From: Trebouxia sp. TZW2008
Taxonomy: Eukaryota; Chlorophyta; Trebouxiophyceae; Trebouxiales; Trebouxiaceae
DNA length: 64,000 nt
Direction: 5' to 3'
NCBI GenBank assembly: GCA_002118135.1
Contig: BDIU01000172.1
Coordinates: 186,001-250,000, forward strand
In this document: positions 44,643 through 57,193 of the stretch, in pieces
How the letters are laid out: each line of letters opens with the position of its first letter
Numbering within the stretch: position 1 is the first letter of the stretch
The notes under the pieces: model-generated
Told to the model about the DNA's origin: nothing
What the model saw: the letters and a program-made list of their open reading frames with translations, nothing else
Databases searched by the model: none
Translations under genes and position numbers: made by a program

Positions 44643-47600
44643 CTACAACTCCTGCTTGTTAGATCGCCTCTCTGCAACCTTGCGAGCATGGTCAAAGGCC
44701 TTGGCCAACTCCTTCTCTGCTTGACTCAACCTCTTGTTAGCCTGCAGCAGTCATTGCAGATGTCAAGACACATGCATCTGGGCAGCATGCAGTGCAACAC
44801 TCAGTGCAGATCGTCCATATGCACCTGGAAGGCATGCAGTAGAGCAGTCAGTGCAGATGTTGCGCATATGCATCTAAGCAGCATGCAGCAAAATACTCCA
44901 CATGCAAACAGCAAAGAGCTGTCATCATGGCAACAAACTTGGCAGCAGGACCAACCCTGCACTGCATTCCAACAGCAAATCAGCCAGTGATGTAATGCAC
45001 CAGGCACAACTAGCGTTAGCATGGCACCCTCAGATGTTTTGATTGTTTTGGTTGTATGTGGTATGAAAGCAGACCCAGGAAATTGTACCTCATCTCTGGC
45101 TTTCTGTGCAAGGTCCCAGGTCTTCTTGGAGGCCTTCTGGTTGGAAGGAGTGGCCTTCTGGTACTGCTTCTGTGCTGCTGTCCACTGGGCCTCACCAGTC
45201 TTCTTTGCCTCCTCTAGCTGCTTTGAGGCCTCATCACGAGTCTGCATGATAGACAAGTCCCACAGGTCAATGATACAAGCACAGCAGCTGTGCTCAGAGG
45301 TCATGCATAATGCAAAGCAACAGCACGTTATGCTCCTTGCACAATGCAGCGAAAACTGTATTTAGGCACAGTATGTCAGTGAGATGACCAAAATGACTGC
45401 CTTTGTGCAAACGTGCAGTTTCACATGTGAGGCTTCAACTTTAAAGTGGAAATTGCTAAAATGTAGAGCTCCCAACCCTCCTTGAACAGCAGCATTTGTG
45501 AGAAGGTCTGTCATGCAATGTAGATGCTGTATCATGACCATAACAGCACTGCTGTCAGCATGTGAAGGTGGCAGGACGCTTACGCTGGTCAAACTATCAA
45601 CAATGGACTGGTAGGTGCGCTTTGGGACACCAGATGCCTTGTTGCTGGCAGCAGCTGCTGAGTCACTCACAGCATCTTGGAGTCTCTGCAGACACCACAA
45701 AACACTCAGCTGTCTTTGTTGGTAGACCTCAACACCAATGCAGCTTGGGGCCTATGACTGAAAACGCACATGCTGCCACAGCAGCTCCCGCTCAATTTGT
45801 ACCCTCAACTTACTGTCAGGAAGTCAAAGTGCGACAACCATGTAACTTGAACTGTAGACTGTCAAAAGAGAAGATGTAAAGCAAAGTGCATTTACTCTGT
45901 ACACACTGCCTTCTGCTGGCTCAGACTATGCACATCATAAACAACAGTACAACAGCAAGCAAGCTGCGCTCCTTGCATCACATCAGCAAGCAGAGCTTCA
46001 CCTGAGACACGTCTTTGGAGGTCTGGGTAGTCTCATCAGCACGCTTCTTGGCCCAGTTGGTGTACTGGCTGAAGTAGTCGGACAGGGCTTGGGCAGCATC
46101 CTTGACTGACTCCTTGGCTGAGTCATACGTGCCTGAGGCGTAGCCAGCTGCATCTGATGCTGTGTCTTGCACATACTGGGCAGCATCGCCCACAGAGTCG
46201 CTGGCTGAGTTGTAGGAGTCACGAGCATACTGAGCAGCGCCGCCAGTGGCTTGTCTGCCCTTCTGCTTGCCCACTGCAGCTGCGTCAGAAGCTGCTCCAG
46301 TAGCACCAGCAGCAGCTTGGCTGCCCTGCTGGGCTGCTTGATCATACGTCTGTTGTGCTGAGCCTGCAGCTTGCTTGCCCTTCTTGCTGGCTGCATCAGC
46401 AGCCTGGTTGTATGTGTGCTGTGCTGAGCCTGCTGCTTGCCTGCCTGACTTGCTTGCGCTGTCGGCTGTCTCCTGAGCATACTGCTGCGCTGAGCCAGCA
46501 TACTGCTTGCCGGTCCTGCTGGCACTGTTGGCGGTGTCCTGGGCATACTGAGAGGCGTCATTCGCTGCCTGCCTTGCTTTGCCCTTGCCAGCAGCTGCTG
46601 AGTCCTGAGCATATGCAGCACCGCTGTTCACAGTGTCCTTAGCTGACTCATATGTGTCACTGGCGTAATCAGCTGCTGCGTCAGCTGCTTGGTGGAGCTT
46701 GCCCTTGCCTGCTGCTGCAGCATCTGAGGCGTACTGAGCACCTTGATTGAGGGAGTCAGAGGCAGAGTTGGCAGCATTGTTTGCCACCTTTTGGCCATGG
46801 CGGGAGGCGTAGTCAGCCTGCGTCTTGGCAGAGTTGTAGGTATCCTGTAGCGCAAAGGCATTGGAGGCAGCGCTATGAGAGTAAAGTATAAGGCGCTCGT
46901 GCACATCAACACAGTGCTACACGTCTATCGTTTGCAGAAAACCAGCAGAATGTGTAATTGACAACAGCAAACGCAGTCATGCACTTGTGGGAACACTTGT
47001 CTAACAGAACAATCAACAATGGACTTGACAGTCTGAGGGAGAGCAATTCTGCAGACACGAGGCTTCTATGCAGCTGCTGATTGCAAGGTGAGCTGTTTTT
47101 TGACCTGACATTGTTCAGGTGCAATCAACAGAACTTCATGCAGCAACAAGACCAGTTTTAGCATCAGCATCCCTCATTGGATCCGATATGGAGGCTGCTC
47201 ATGCTGACAGCGAAGATCTTGTTGGATCCACACATGAATCATGTCTGGTTTTGCGCCAAACCTGTCACAACTCCTTTCCAGGACTGCAATGACTTAGAAC
47301 ACAATGCAGCTGGCCATGCTGGACTGATCAGCTGGTACAGAGTAGCACACATTTGTGGAGCACCGAAATGCAGGTAGCATGCTGCAGGCATCAATGAGCA
47401 GGCTACTGACCTCAGCATACTTGCCAGCCTTGTTTGCCTGCTGGTTGGCAGAGGCTTTGGCATCCTGGGCGTACTGTCCTGCGCTGTTACCAGCATTGTA
47501 GGCAGCATTGCCGACTGTCTCTCCAGCATTGGCAGCGTCATTGGAGTGACCAGAAACAGCATTCTTGACCTTGTCCCAGATGCCGCCTTGCTTGCCTTGG

Positions 47601-49918
47601 GCAGTGTTGCTGGCGTGGTTGGCAAACTGGCTGGCAGCATCTCTTGCCTGGTTGACTGAGTCCTTAGCATACTGAGCTGCATCAGCGGCTGCTGAGTTGG
47701 CCTTCTTGTTGGCGTTTGCTGCATACTGGGCAGCTGAGTCGGAGCCTGTGCGAGCATAGTAGTTAGCCTGGTCACCAGCTCTGGCTGCATCAGTGGATTG
47801 ACCAAATACAGCTGTTTTGGCCTTGTCAAAAAAGCCCTTGTTGCCGCTGGCATGGCCAGCAAACTGATCTGCAGCACCCTTGGCGCTGTTGGCTGAGTCT
47901 GATGCATACTGGGAAGCATCACCTGCCGCTTGCTGTGCCTTGTATTTGCCTGAGGTAGCTGCATCCTGAGCATACTTGGAACCACTGTTGACAGCATCCC
48001 TGGCGTAGTTGTAGGCGTCGTCAGCAGTGTCCTGCACAATCATGACAGCACATTTCAGCTCAGCTATGCAGTGATGACAAAGTGTACTGAGGCGCAAACA
48101 GCTGCCTGCTCGTTTACAAACATACATGTTTTGTACATCATGCAGCAGAAACTGGCGTGACCACAACCAGCTAAAAGTGCTTTAAGAACTGAAACTGTGA
48201 CAAAAGATTTGTGACAGTTGCACTGCAAAACAATTAGTGTCACAGTGTAAATGACAACAAATCTTTGCAGTGCTAATGCATGTATGCCTAAGATGCATGA
48301 CCAACAGCAATCAAGACTTGCCTGAGCGTACTGTCCAGCAGCATTGACGTACTGTCCAGCTGTGTCTCCAGCATTGGCACCATCATTGGCATGACCAGTG
48401 ACGGTGTTCTTCAACTTGTCCCAGACACCAGGTTGCTTGCCTTGAGCGGCTACAGAGGCATGGTCCACAAACTGACCAGCTTGGTGCTTCAAGTCACCTG
48501 CAGTGTTGCTAGCGTATTGGGAGGCGTCGCTGGAGGCGGAACCAAAACGTTCTTTGGCAGAAGACAGCTGCTGGCCTGCAGAGTCAGCAAGACCACGAGC
48601 ATAGTCGCCTGTCGCATCACCAGCTGTAGCAGGGTGAGACGTAGGATCTCCAGTGACAACGTTGCGCAGTTTGTCAAAGAACCCTTGAGGCTTGCCCTGC
48701 GCCCTGTCAGAAGCATGCTGGGCAAATGTACCAGCAGCGTCCCTTGCGTCGTATGCACTATCACGAGCGTAATCAGCAGCATGACCAGCAGCTGCAGATG
48801 CTTTGTACTTTGCATCTTGCACTGCTTGATTGGCTGAGTCAGCAGCACTACGAATGTATTGGCCTGTAGTGGCGCCTGCGTCTGCAGCTGGTGAAGAGCC
48901 AGTGAGAGTGGATTTGACTTTGCTCCAGATGCCAGGAGAGCCCTGGGCATGTTCTGTGGCATGCTGAGTGAATACACCAGCTGAGGCCTTTGCACTGTCA
49001 TAAGTGTCAGATGCATATTGCTTTGCCTGCTGTGCTTTGTTGCCAGCATACTGTCCAGTTGCAGCACCAGCTCTGGCAGCAGACTCATGGGAAGGAGCTG
49101 ATGAGCCAGTGAGTGTGTCTTTCAACTTTTGGAAAACCCCTGGACCGGCTGACTGGCCTTGAGCAGATGCAGATGCATGATGTGCAAACTCGCCAGCGGC
49201 TGACTTGGCTTCATTGGCATAATCGCCAGCTTTGTTGGCAGCAGCATTGATGTATTCACCAGTAGTGTGGCCCAAGTCAGCCGCTGCGCTGCGATGTTGT
49301 TGGCCTGTCAATGTGTCTTTTGTTTTCTGCCACAGTGTGTCACCTGTCTGCGGCTTGCCTTGAGCAGCATTTGAAGCATGGCTGGCAAAGGTCCCTGCTG
49401 CAGCCTGGGCTCCAGAGGCATACTCTTCAGCCCTACACAGCAAAAGTGAAGATCATGCCGTCTTACAAACTTGCCAAGCCAAAGGCTTGAGGTATTCAGA
49501 GCGATCAAATGCTCATGGCCAACTTACTTAGCTGATGCGACGTCTGCTGCGTCAGCTGCAGCTGCCTTGGCCTTGTCAACCGTACTTGGCTCCTGCACGC
49601 AGCAGAATTGTTTTACATCTCAAACGACAGATCAAGCTGATTGATGACCATCGAGGTGCCGCCGCCTCGAAATGCATACATGAAGTTCTTTGTCTCAGCA
49701 ACCGCTACTGTCAAAACTCCTAGTAACACAAGTCAAGACAAGCAAGCCAGCATGCGAAAGACTTGCGCTGCTGTTCAGTGCGAAAACGTGATGACCGCCA
49801 GCAATAGATCACGGCCATTTCGATCAAATATTACCTGCTTAAAAAAGGACGCAGAAGCTCCCTTGCAAACAAGAAGTGCTGCTAGCACCAACAGCAGGCT
49901 CGTCCTTCCCGGCCCCAT
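44643..49918 (-). CDS. Large secreted LEA-like repeat protein
   Basis: Eight exons: 49918-49835, 49592-49528, 49432-48322, 48031-47411, 46844-46002, 45685-45584, 45241-45089, 44741-44643. They sum to 3078 bp, 1025 residues, all phases matching, closing with TAG. A signal peptide (MGPGRTSLLLVLAALLVCKG) directs it to the ER. Exons 3-4 hold seven divergent copies of a 60-85 residue module with the core FAxHASxxAQGKxxG, WDKxKxxxTG and AGxxxGxY. Exon 5 is a run of short amphipathic repeats such as YAQDTANSASRTGKQYAGSA, like group 3 LEA proteins. The C-terminus is a Lys/Glu-rich helix (QAEKELAKAFDHARKVAERR). Composition is dominated by Ala, Ser, Gln, Asp and Lys, with no Cys and almost no bulky residues. 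The intron after exon 3 has a GC donor. Desiccation or freezing protection is inferred only from LEA resemblance. Confidence 0.88.
47500..49432 (-). repeat. Seven coding copies of an HAS/AQG/WDK module
   Basis: The module anchors run, in order: FASHASNAAQGK, FAHHASASAQGQ, FTQHATEHAQGS, FAQHASDRAQGK and FVDHASVAAQGK in exon 3, then FAGHASGNKGFF (degenerate, AQG lost) and FANHASNTAQGK in exon 4. Each is followed 6-10 residues later by an aromatic-basic step (LWQKTKDTLTG, VFQKLKDTLTG, IWSKVKSTLTG, FFDKLRNVVTG, VWDKLKNTVTG, FFDKAKTAVFG, IWDKVKNAVSG) and then an Ala/Gly/Tyr stretch. Confidence 0.9.
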
Positions 49919-50320
49919 GTTTGCAAAATCTACAAGTCAAACTGTGAGTTTTCACGATCGGTGGGTACCGCTGTTGTTGCCGATCAGATTTTCGCACGAA
50001 GTAACACCTGCGTTGTCAACGCTTTTTTGTAGTACGAAACCAATGTTGTTTGCCGCGTTGGCTGCGCACGTCGCTGGCAGATGCTGCCTTGCATGCACAG
50101 TCGGAGTCAGTGAGAATCTGGGTATGGTCCTACGTAGACTTGCTCAGCACGTGAAAGTATTGCTGTTGCTGACTGTGCCGTTTTGATTCCCCGCCTCCTG
50201 AGCCCCCAGACTCGAGCAGCCCGTGCTGGCGCGTGAATGCACAGATTGGCTTCTTGCACCTTGCCGCAGTGGCACCCTTGCTTCAATTATTGATGATGAA
50301 TGAACAACTTAGGCTTGCAT
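49919..50320. promoter_or_regulatory. Upstream region of the LEA-like gene
   Basis: About 400 bp before the LEA-like start codon on the minus strand. No element was recognised. Confidence 0.4.
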
Positions 50321-51316
50321 GCTTTCAAAAGGCAATGGCATAAAACCTGGTGATCTGAATTGAGCAATTGCAAGATGACAACGCTGTTCTGAAGCAGCTG
50401 AGACATCTCCCGGCACATGGAAGCATCTGTGCCTCATCTGATGCAAGAAGTAGCTTCTGAATCATGATTTGAGCAACATGCCAAACATACCCATTGCAAA
50501 CGTCTTGGCTAGCAAAGTTGTAGGCGCAAACAAGATTTGTGCAAAACCTGTATGGCTATGCCATGCTGTGGCAGCATTCCCTGTCAGGGCTGCGAGGCTT
50601 GTTGTTAACTTATAATGCAGGCGCAAGACATATCCCAATCTTCCCAAGTGCACCTTATGTCAAGATCTCCTTTGCGCTGCCATTGCAATTGCTTTGCTGC
50701 ACCAAAAGCATTCAGTGTTGCTTTGCCAAAAGCTGATAGAAGGCTGCCGGCGGAATTTCAATAACATACTGTCACACAGGGTATGCCTGCACCAATGTAA
50801 CAAAGGCCTGCACCTGCACTCTTGCAAAATCGAAACACTGTCAAGCGATCATCTGCTTCAGTCACAATTGAGACCATTGTTGCAAAGCAGATGTCCATTG
50901 TAGCTGGTTCCACAAACAATGCTTGTTCCCCTGCACAGCACACAATTGCTGATCAGCAAGATGTGACAACACTGCATTCCTGGTCCAGCACATAAGCAGT
51001 GCTTGCGTTGGTCAGTTCTGATTCCAAAGATTTTGCTCTCCAGCAGCGACCTTGCCAGCACCAGCCCTACGGCTTCATCCCACGCCATACGATGAAATAC
51101 AAAAAACACCTCTGCAATCATGTACTCAGCATCACATAAGGCATGGCATCAGAGCAAGCATGTCAAACCAATTCAATTTGCTTGTGCAGGCATTGGCATG
51201 ATCAGCTGACCTGCATGCTTGTTGACAAATGCAGCGTCTTTGCCATATGAAGCGAGGCTGTAGCAATATACCACAGCTTCAGCTTTAACAAGGTTTGCCA
51301 TTACCCTTGATGCCAT
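50320..51316 (-). CDS. Uncharacterised protein, partly resolved model
   Basis: Blocks 51316-51211, 51111-50992, 50930-50814 and 50732-50654 join at phase 1, 1 and 1, and end at phase 2. A last exon from about 50570, after CATACAG, to a TGA near 50320 is tentative. The chain begins MASRVMANLVKAEAVVYCYS and continues SYGKDAAFVNKHAGEVFFVF, RMAWDEAVGLVLARSLLESK, FVEPATMDICFATMVSIVTE and AFGKATLNAFGAAKQLQWQR. It looks like a soluble, mostly helical protein. I do not recognise the family. The true start may lie further upstream, since the codons before the chosen Met (DQARQ) also look coding behind a TTAG acceptor. Confidence 0.45.
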
Positions 51317-51686
51317 TTGACGTGCTTGATCCAACTAACATGCCACTTGCTTGTGTTACAAAGGCATGCAGTGTCATGGTGCATGCAAAGCGTGCAATAC
51401 TGTTGATGTTGAATGAAACATTACATGTTCTGTATGCCAGATTTGAAGGAGAAGAAGGACAACATGAATGCAAGGTATTGAAATGCACTGAACAAGCAGC
51501 TTCTGCAGAAGAATGCAATACATGCTGACACACAATTTGGCACAAATGACTGCTTACTTATGATGCACCCTCATGATTGGGTTAGACAGTATGCCTTCAC
51601 CTGAGACCCCAGTGCAAGCAAGTTTGCACTCCTTGTTCTGTGATTGCAAGTCTCCCTTGCTGCGTGACTTGGCACGGGGCATTGGC

Positions 51687-54600
51687 TCAATAGGCCTTTG
51701 TGAGCAAGGTACCAATTATGGGCTCAAAGTCATCTGTGACAGTCTCATTGTCACAAGCGACAGGTGTCATTCTTAGCAACCTCAGTGTCAGAGATGTCCT
51801 GCTCAGCTGTTGCCAAAGCAGCAAGCCAGGCCCTGTTGAGTGGCTGTCTGACATGCTGCACAGCTGCAGTCTCTTGTTGATGAAGAGCACTTGGAAGCTG
51901 CGACTGCTGCTGCTTGACATGTGTGGCTAACATGGCTGTTCAGTGGCTTTGCTGTAAACTGCATCTTTCTCTCAGCAACATGCACCTGGGCTGGGACATA
52001 TTGCTCCTCGAAAGGTGTATGATGACGGCTTGGCTGATGATACCGCTTATACTGCAAATTCCGCAGACACAACACCTGTAGCTGAGTTGAGTCAAAGCTA
52101 ATGCCTGTTCACAGTGTGAATAGCACTGGTCTCAGCTGAAGTGACGCTGCTTGCTGTTTGTGCTGGCATGAGTTCCGAAAGCAGCAGCTTGCGCAAAGTG
52201 GAACTGCGTTTCACGCAACTGCAGGGCTACTTGTAGTCCCGATAGTAACAAATGCATTCAGCACTGATGGCATGGCTGCTTCTGAGAACTGAACAGGCTG
52301 CACCTATGCAGCTGTGCAGAAAAAGATTGGTGCTGATCATTCAAAGGTCCCCTCTGTGACTGGCTTGGCATGCAGAGCGAGCCTACCCTGCAGCGACAAC
52401 AACTCGCATCGCCTCATATGTTTACGCAACTTGCAATATTTGTGTCAGTACCCATGGATGACTGATGACAACAGAGTGCTGGCAACTTGAGACTTCAGGT
52501 ACTGCTTTGTCAATGCAGTAGAATGCAATGCATCTCTGCGTGCATGCGCTGTGGACTTACTGTGTACTCCTTGGCTCAGACAAAGCTCCTCAGTGTCTGC
52601 TGCATGTTTGCTTGGCGCTTCTGTACCAATTGCTGCACTGACAGACAGAGCCAAAGCAAGGCGTATGTCTTGATGGGTAGTAAAGATGGTTGCTGACGAA
52701 GCTACAGGCGTGCCTTGATTGGTTACGCTGCTGCTTATCTGCCCAACAGCAGCAAAGTTGCTGCAAGGCTGTCAGCTCTCAACGCTGCATGTGGAAGCTG
52801 TGAAACAGCTGATTTAACTAGCTGCTTGCTGCCAACATTCTGTTGGGCTTTTGCTGCTTGTCGCCAGCAGCAAGGGCAGGGCCCTTTTGAAAGTCTTCGG
52901 CATAGGTGACTCAATGACACTGCCTCTTGAGGCTGACACTGCTTACGCACTTGTAGCCAGCCTTAGCTGCACAGCTAGCCAGCTCCTGCATTGATTTGTT
53001 CTTCTCTGACTTGCCAAGCACTCAGACTCAGCTTGCCCGCGTGCTGTATAAACTTGACTCCAAGGCTGCAGGTTTAGTTTCAACAAGGCTGTGATGCCAA
53101 GCTTTGGCACTTTGGTTGCATAGAGGCATTGATTCGTTGGTATTGATGGATGAGCTGCACTTTCATTAAACCTCTAGAAGTCATGAATTTGCAGGAAGAC
53201 TCCTGAACGCAAAGTCTGGCTCTTTCTCGTGCAACCTGCCACGGCACAATCTTGTATGTATGTTGTCTTGGCCTCAATTTGGGTTGCGGATGTGTTGCGG
53301 ATGTGTTGCGGGGCATCAGCATATCTGCAGAGCGTATCCGCAGCAAATACGTTGCGGGTATGCCAACGGGAGAACATCTTCCTGTATCCTGCGAAGTCAC
53401 GGACTGACCTGACCGGTCAAGCAAATACTGAGGAGCCGTTCATGTTTGATGCCAAGTACCAACAGTGCAGAGGTGTGGGTGGGCTCAGTCTTGCTCTTCG
53501 CACAATCAAAACATCTTGAGCGAGGAAATTGCAGGAGCACAAGCAAATTATTAATGTCAGGAAGCTGTAGCTGAACTTAAACAGCCCCAGGCTCACAGGA
53601 GTCAGATGAAGCACAGCAAGAGCATCTTCATGTTACATTTGAGTGCTCCCAATTCTACCTGATCATGCATTGCGGCACCACTCTCTTCAGCACTGCATAA
53701 TCTCAAGTCTTGAAGCGAGATGGTGTTACAGTCTGTCCTGTATATGCAGTATAACACAGGGGCTGTGTCTCTTGAGCGTGCATATGTATGTAAGCATCAG
53801 ATTGCTTTTTACAGGCATACAGGTGTACAGCACGTGGATCCCCTGTGGCTGCATGTGCTAGCCGCGGAAGCCCTGCATAATGCCCTTCGCCAGGCGCCCT
53901 CTGCCTGCCTCTGTTGGTTCAGGACAGTGCTAATTAATGCCTGCCTTGCTTGAAGTCTTGGCTGTACATGCAGGTGTTGGCCATGGCAATGACTGCTTGT
54001 AGACACACCAGCGTCACATAGGACTGTGCCCCTTGTGCATGCTGCTTTAATATGGCAACCCCGTTCGCATGTTTCAAACAGTATAGCACACTGTCTGTCC
54101 AAGGTGAATATCATCAGTGTCAATGCCTTTGTTGACACTGAAGAATGGCCTAGTCCTGCTGTAGAGTTCAGACAGCTTTGGATCAGCACTTGAACTGCTC
54201 TAAGTCCATCTGAAACACAGCACAGTGAAGGCTCATTCTTCACTCCTCAAGGCTCCTCAAGAGGGCACTCCAAGTTCACAACACAGCATGGCGCCTTGCA
54301 GCAGGCTGTCTCACTAAGTTTGGCACGGCCGTGTGGCTGTGCATCTTCCCCTGCACAGTAAGTCCGCACATGCACTGTGTGGATGTCCGGCGCTGTCTTC
54401 TGGCTTGCAATCGAGTGAGTGAAGGAATCTTTGATGTCTTAGCGGACACAGGCTGTGACATGCTTGTCATGGCACAGGCAAGCGGCATCTGTATCCTGGC
54501 ACATAGTGTGCAACAGTGCAGGGTTAGGTCACACAGTGACTCTTGTACTGGCAGGGTTTGTACGGGCTATGCAGCATGCTGGCTAGTAGTCATAGCGCAG

Positions 54601-55780
54601 GCAATGACCACAGCACGCAGTTGAGTGAATGCAATTGTGGGTTCTCACAGCCATCTACTGGTCATTTGCTGTGTGTGCGATTGGCGTGTGTTGTACTGCA
54701 CCTGTAGGGGCCTGATGTTCGCTGAGACACAACAGGCAGTACTCATCAGTGTCATCAGTGCTCATTGCTGCAAGCAAAGTGCAAAGCAGATGCCCGTCAG
54801 GCATCATCCCTGCATCAAGGCTGTTCAGCACAGCTATTGCGTTTGCCATGCGCAAAAGCTCCAGGCATGCCTGTGCTGCATCTCGTCAACTATGCTCAGA
54901 CAACAGTACATGCCAGACTTGTTCACCTCTGTGGGTGAAAGTCTCTGCAAGACTGATTCTGCGTTCAGCATTGCCCCAACATCAACCTAGGCATGCCTAT
55001 TATCTGATGCAGACTGTTTGCCCATCACATGCCTCTGAGAAGCACTTACAGTGCGCTTGTATTGATTGCGTATAGACACTGCCTTGCTTAACGAGGTGTC
55101 TCCTGATCTGGCAGTATCAATTGATTGTGATTCTGCGCGTCGTCACTGTACTGTGATGCTGCAGGGCTGCAGATTCTCTAAGTAAGATGCCAGTGGGATA
55201 CCCAGGACACGGTTTTGGCAGGTGTGCACAGCTGCAGCAAGTGCAGCAAACCAAGCAGCATTCATGCTGCTCATTGTGTATGAGTAGCACCACCTGCTAG
55301 CAGATTTGCTGTGCGGGCATGAGCTGCCCTTTGCATTGACTGTAGACGCAGGACGCATTTGACCTTTTAGCTCATCTAAATGGACTGAACACCATCATTA
55401 TCAACTTGACTGAAGGCATGAAATGCCTAGCATTACATGTAAACGTGTACAGTGAGTGTGAACAGTGCAAATCAGCTGAACTTTGGCACCATATTGATGC
55501 ATTAGAAAGCTCTTCAACCCATTCAACGATTGCCAGGCTTGTTGCAGCTATGCTTGCTCACACTTGCAAGGTCTGCTCTGCCTTTTTTTGACTTTCCTGC
55601 TTCACTAGCTGTCGCTGCTCTTAACATTGAGCAGTTTGTCGAAAATTCCAGTACAATGCAACGGTCTCGTTGTCAGGGCGCAAGAGCACAACAGCAGGGG
55701 CACTCGACACCACATGTGTTTCGAAGATGCTGGCAGCTGCAGGGACTTCAGGCCCAACCTGAGTTCCAAACTATTGATAG
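51687..55780 (-). CDS. Uncharacterised multi-exon gene, incomplete model
   Basis: Several minus-strand blocks look coding, but the full splice path is not resolved. About 55773-55625 includes APAVVLLRPDNETVALYWNF and ends at a GTTAAG donor. 54986-54927 reads VDVGAMLNAESVLQRLSPTE. 54870-54702 includes LLRMANAIAVLNSLDAGMMP and then an acidic STDDTDEY stretch, and joins in phase to a block at 54209 (DGLRAVQVLIQSCLNS). 52075-51986 reads RNLQYKRYHQPSRHHTPFEE. 51926-51687 includes FQVLFINKRLQLCSMSD and ends FEPIIGTLLTKAY before TGA. The intron between the second and third blocks would be only 56 bp. A helical-solenoid or propeller protein is possible; no family was recognised, and this may be more than one gene. 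Confidence 0.35.
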
Positions 55781-55789
55781 CGCATACGC

Positions 55790-56488
55790 TACCGCTGGAA
55801 GTAGTGGCTTGCAGCAAGTTGCAGCTCTGCAACTCAGGCATGAGGACGCCATGTTCATGCAACTGCATGTCAGCTACACTTCCAGTCCACGTTGGAGCAC
55901 ATGTGCGTGTGCAGCAACTGTATTGGTTTGAACACCAGCATGTTGAGTGCTCGCTGCAGTTCATGCAGTGCTGATTATGACGCGTTCAGAGTTGTACATG
56001 TAATCATCCATGCAGCACTGTGAACTGTAAACACTTCAAGCCCCTTGCCAGCACAGCTGTGGCGATTATGCCTGGCCAGCAGTTGCCATAGAATGCAACA
56101 GCGTTGCACAGAGAAAGGACAGTTATGTCGCATGATGTCTGGCTGCCACCATGTTCAACTTGGAAGTGAAATGCTCAGCAATGAGCAGCAAACAACTGAT
56201 TGACACATTTTTTTCCATACGGACTAGCACAACTGTGCTGCGCGCTCTGCAAGAGGGTTGCAGGTTAAATGACTGAGTGTGCATTGATGTATATGCCAAA
56301 CACACAGACACCACACAGGTGTGGTTCACATCAGTTGATTGCGCGGCGCACACAATTGTTACAATAAGGAGTATCTGTCAGGCTGTATGGTGAAAAAGGA
56401 CAGCATTGCACCTGCCCTGCACTGCTTCATGCGTTCTCTGAACACTCACATTGCGGAACTAGGGTAAAGAATGATATGAGTAGACTAT
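55790..56488. other. Region without a resolved gene
   Basis: About 700 bp upstream of the unresolved minus-strand gene and downstream of the plastid LEA-like gene. It may contain 5' exons of the former. Nothing is supported well enough to call. Confidence 0.4.
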
Positions 56489-57193
56489 CTACAAGTTCTT
56501 CTTGACATCCCTCTGGGCATCCTTGGCTGTACCCTTGGCGTCACGGGCAGCGTTGTCTGCCTTGTCTGATGCCTTGTCGGCAGCCTTCTCAGTGCTTTTC
56601 TGACTGCAACACACGGCAGGGTCAACACAATGAACATGGTTGATACCAGGCCTTCAGGTACACAAGACACAGTCAACACAACAGACATGGTGTCACGAAA
56701 ATCGAGGTCAACAGACAATCCAGCAAGAAAAACGGCAAAATGGCGCTGCAACGCAAATCTGCAGACGCGGCACAACAAAGCGCAGGAAAGCTTACGCGTC
56801 CTTGGCGCCACCCTTGACAGTCTCCTTGGCGTCCTTGGCGCCGTCCTTGATGCTGTCAGCGGCGTCCTTGACGGCACCCTTGGCATCCTTGTAGGCATCC
56901 TTGGCCTTGTCGCCAAGGTCCTGCATGTCAAACTCGGTCAGGGTGGAGGTGATCGGTGATGCCAATGAAGCCTGATGACCTAACGAAGCCGTTCGTGCAA
57001 CGAGCTATTGGCTGCGGCCAAGCATGCAAGCATTGCTCAAGCGAACAAGTACCTCTGCGCGGACAATCATGCTGCGGCGACCAGCAACGCGGGCTGCAGG
57101 AGCACGGAAGCTTCTGATGGCGGATGGGCGTGCAGCACGGGTCTGCACGGCCACGGGCCTGAAGCTTGTGCTTGTCATTGTAACGGCCTGCAT
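56489..57193 (-). CDS. Plastid-targeted LEA-like protein
   Basis: Exons 57193-57053, 56920-56796 and 56603-56489; 126 residues, all phases matching, stop TAG. The N-terminal 45 residues look like a chloroplast transit peptide: rich in Ser, Thr, Arg and Ala, no acids (FRPVAVQTRAARPSAIRSFR), ending in IVRAE. The mature part is a short amphipathic repeat of the type DKAKDAYKDAKGAVKDAADS, the 11-residue-like pattern of group 3 LEA proteins. Related algal LEA proteins protect enzymes and membranes during drying or freezing; that role is inferred here. It is only about 6.6 kb from the secreted LEA-like gene on the same strand, but the two share no obvious module. Confidence 0.85.

Noticed and set aside
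45998..46621. 207-codon and other long alternative frames within the LEA-like gene
   Set aside because: The low-complexity Ala/Ser/Gln codon pattern leaves several frames open; the chosen frame agrees with signal peptide, module repeats and intron phases.
55620..55628. Second in-frame TAA in a coding-looking block (after WNFRQTAQC)
   Set aside because: The TAA lies inside a GTTAAG splice donor, so the exon most likely ends one base earlier.
55530..55931. 134-codon open frame on the plus strand
   Set aside because: It overlaps a minus-strand block with better composition, lacks splice context or family match, and is rich in Gln and His as expected for a shadow frame.
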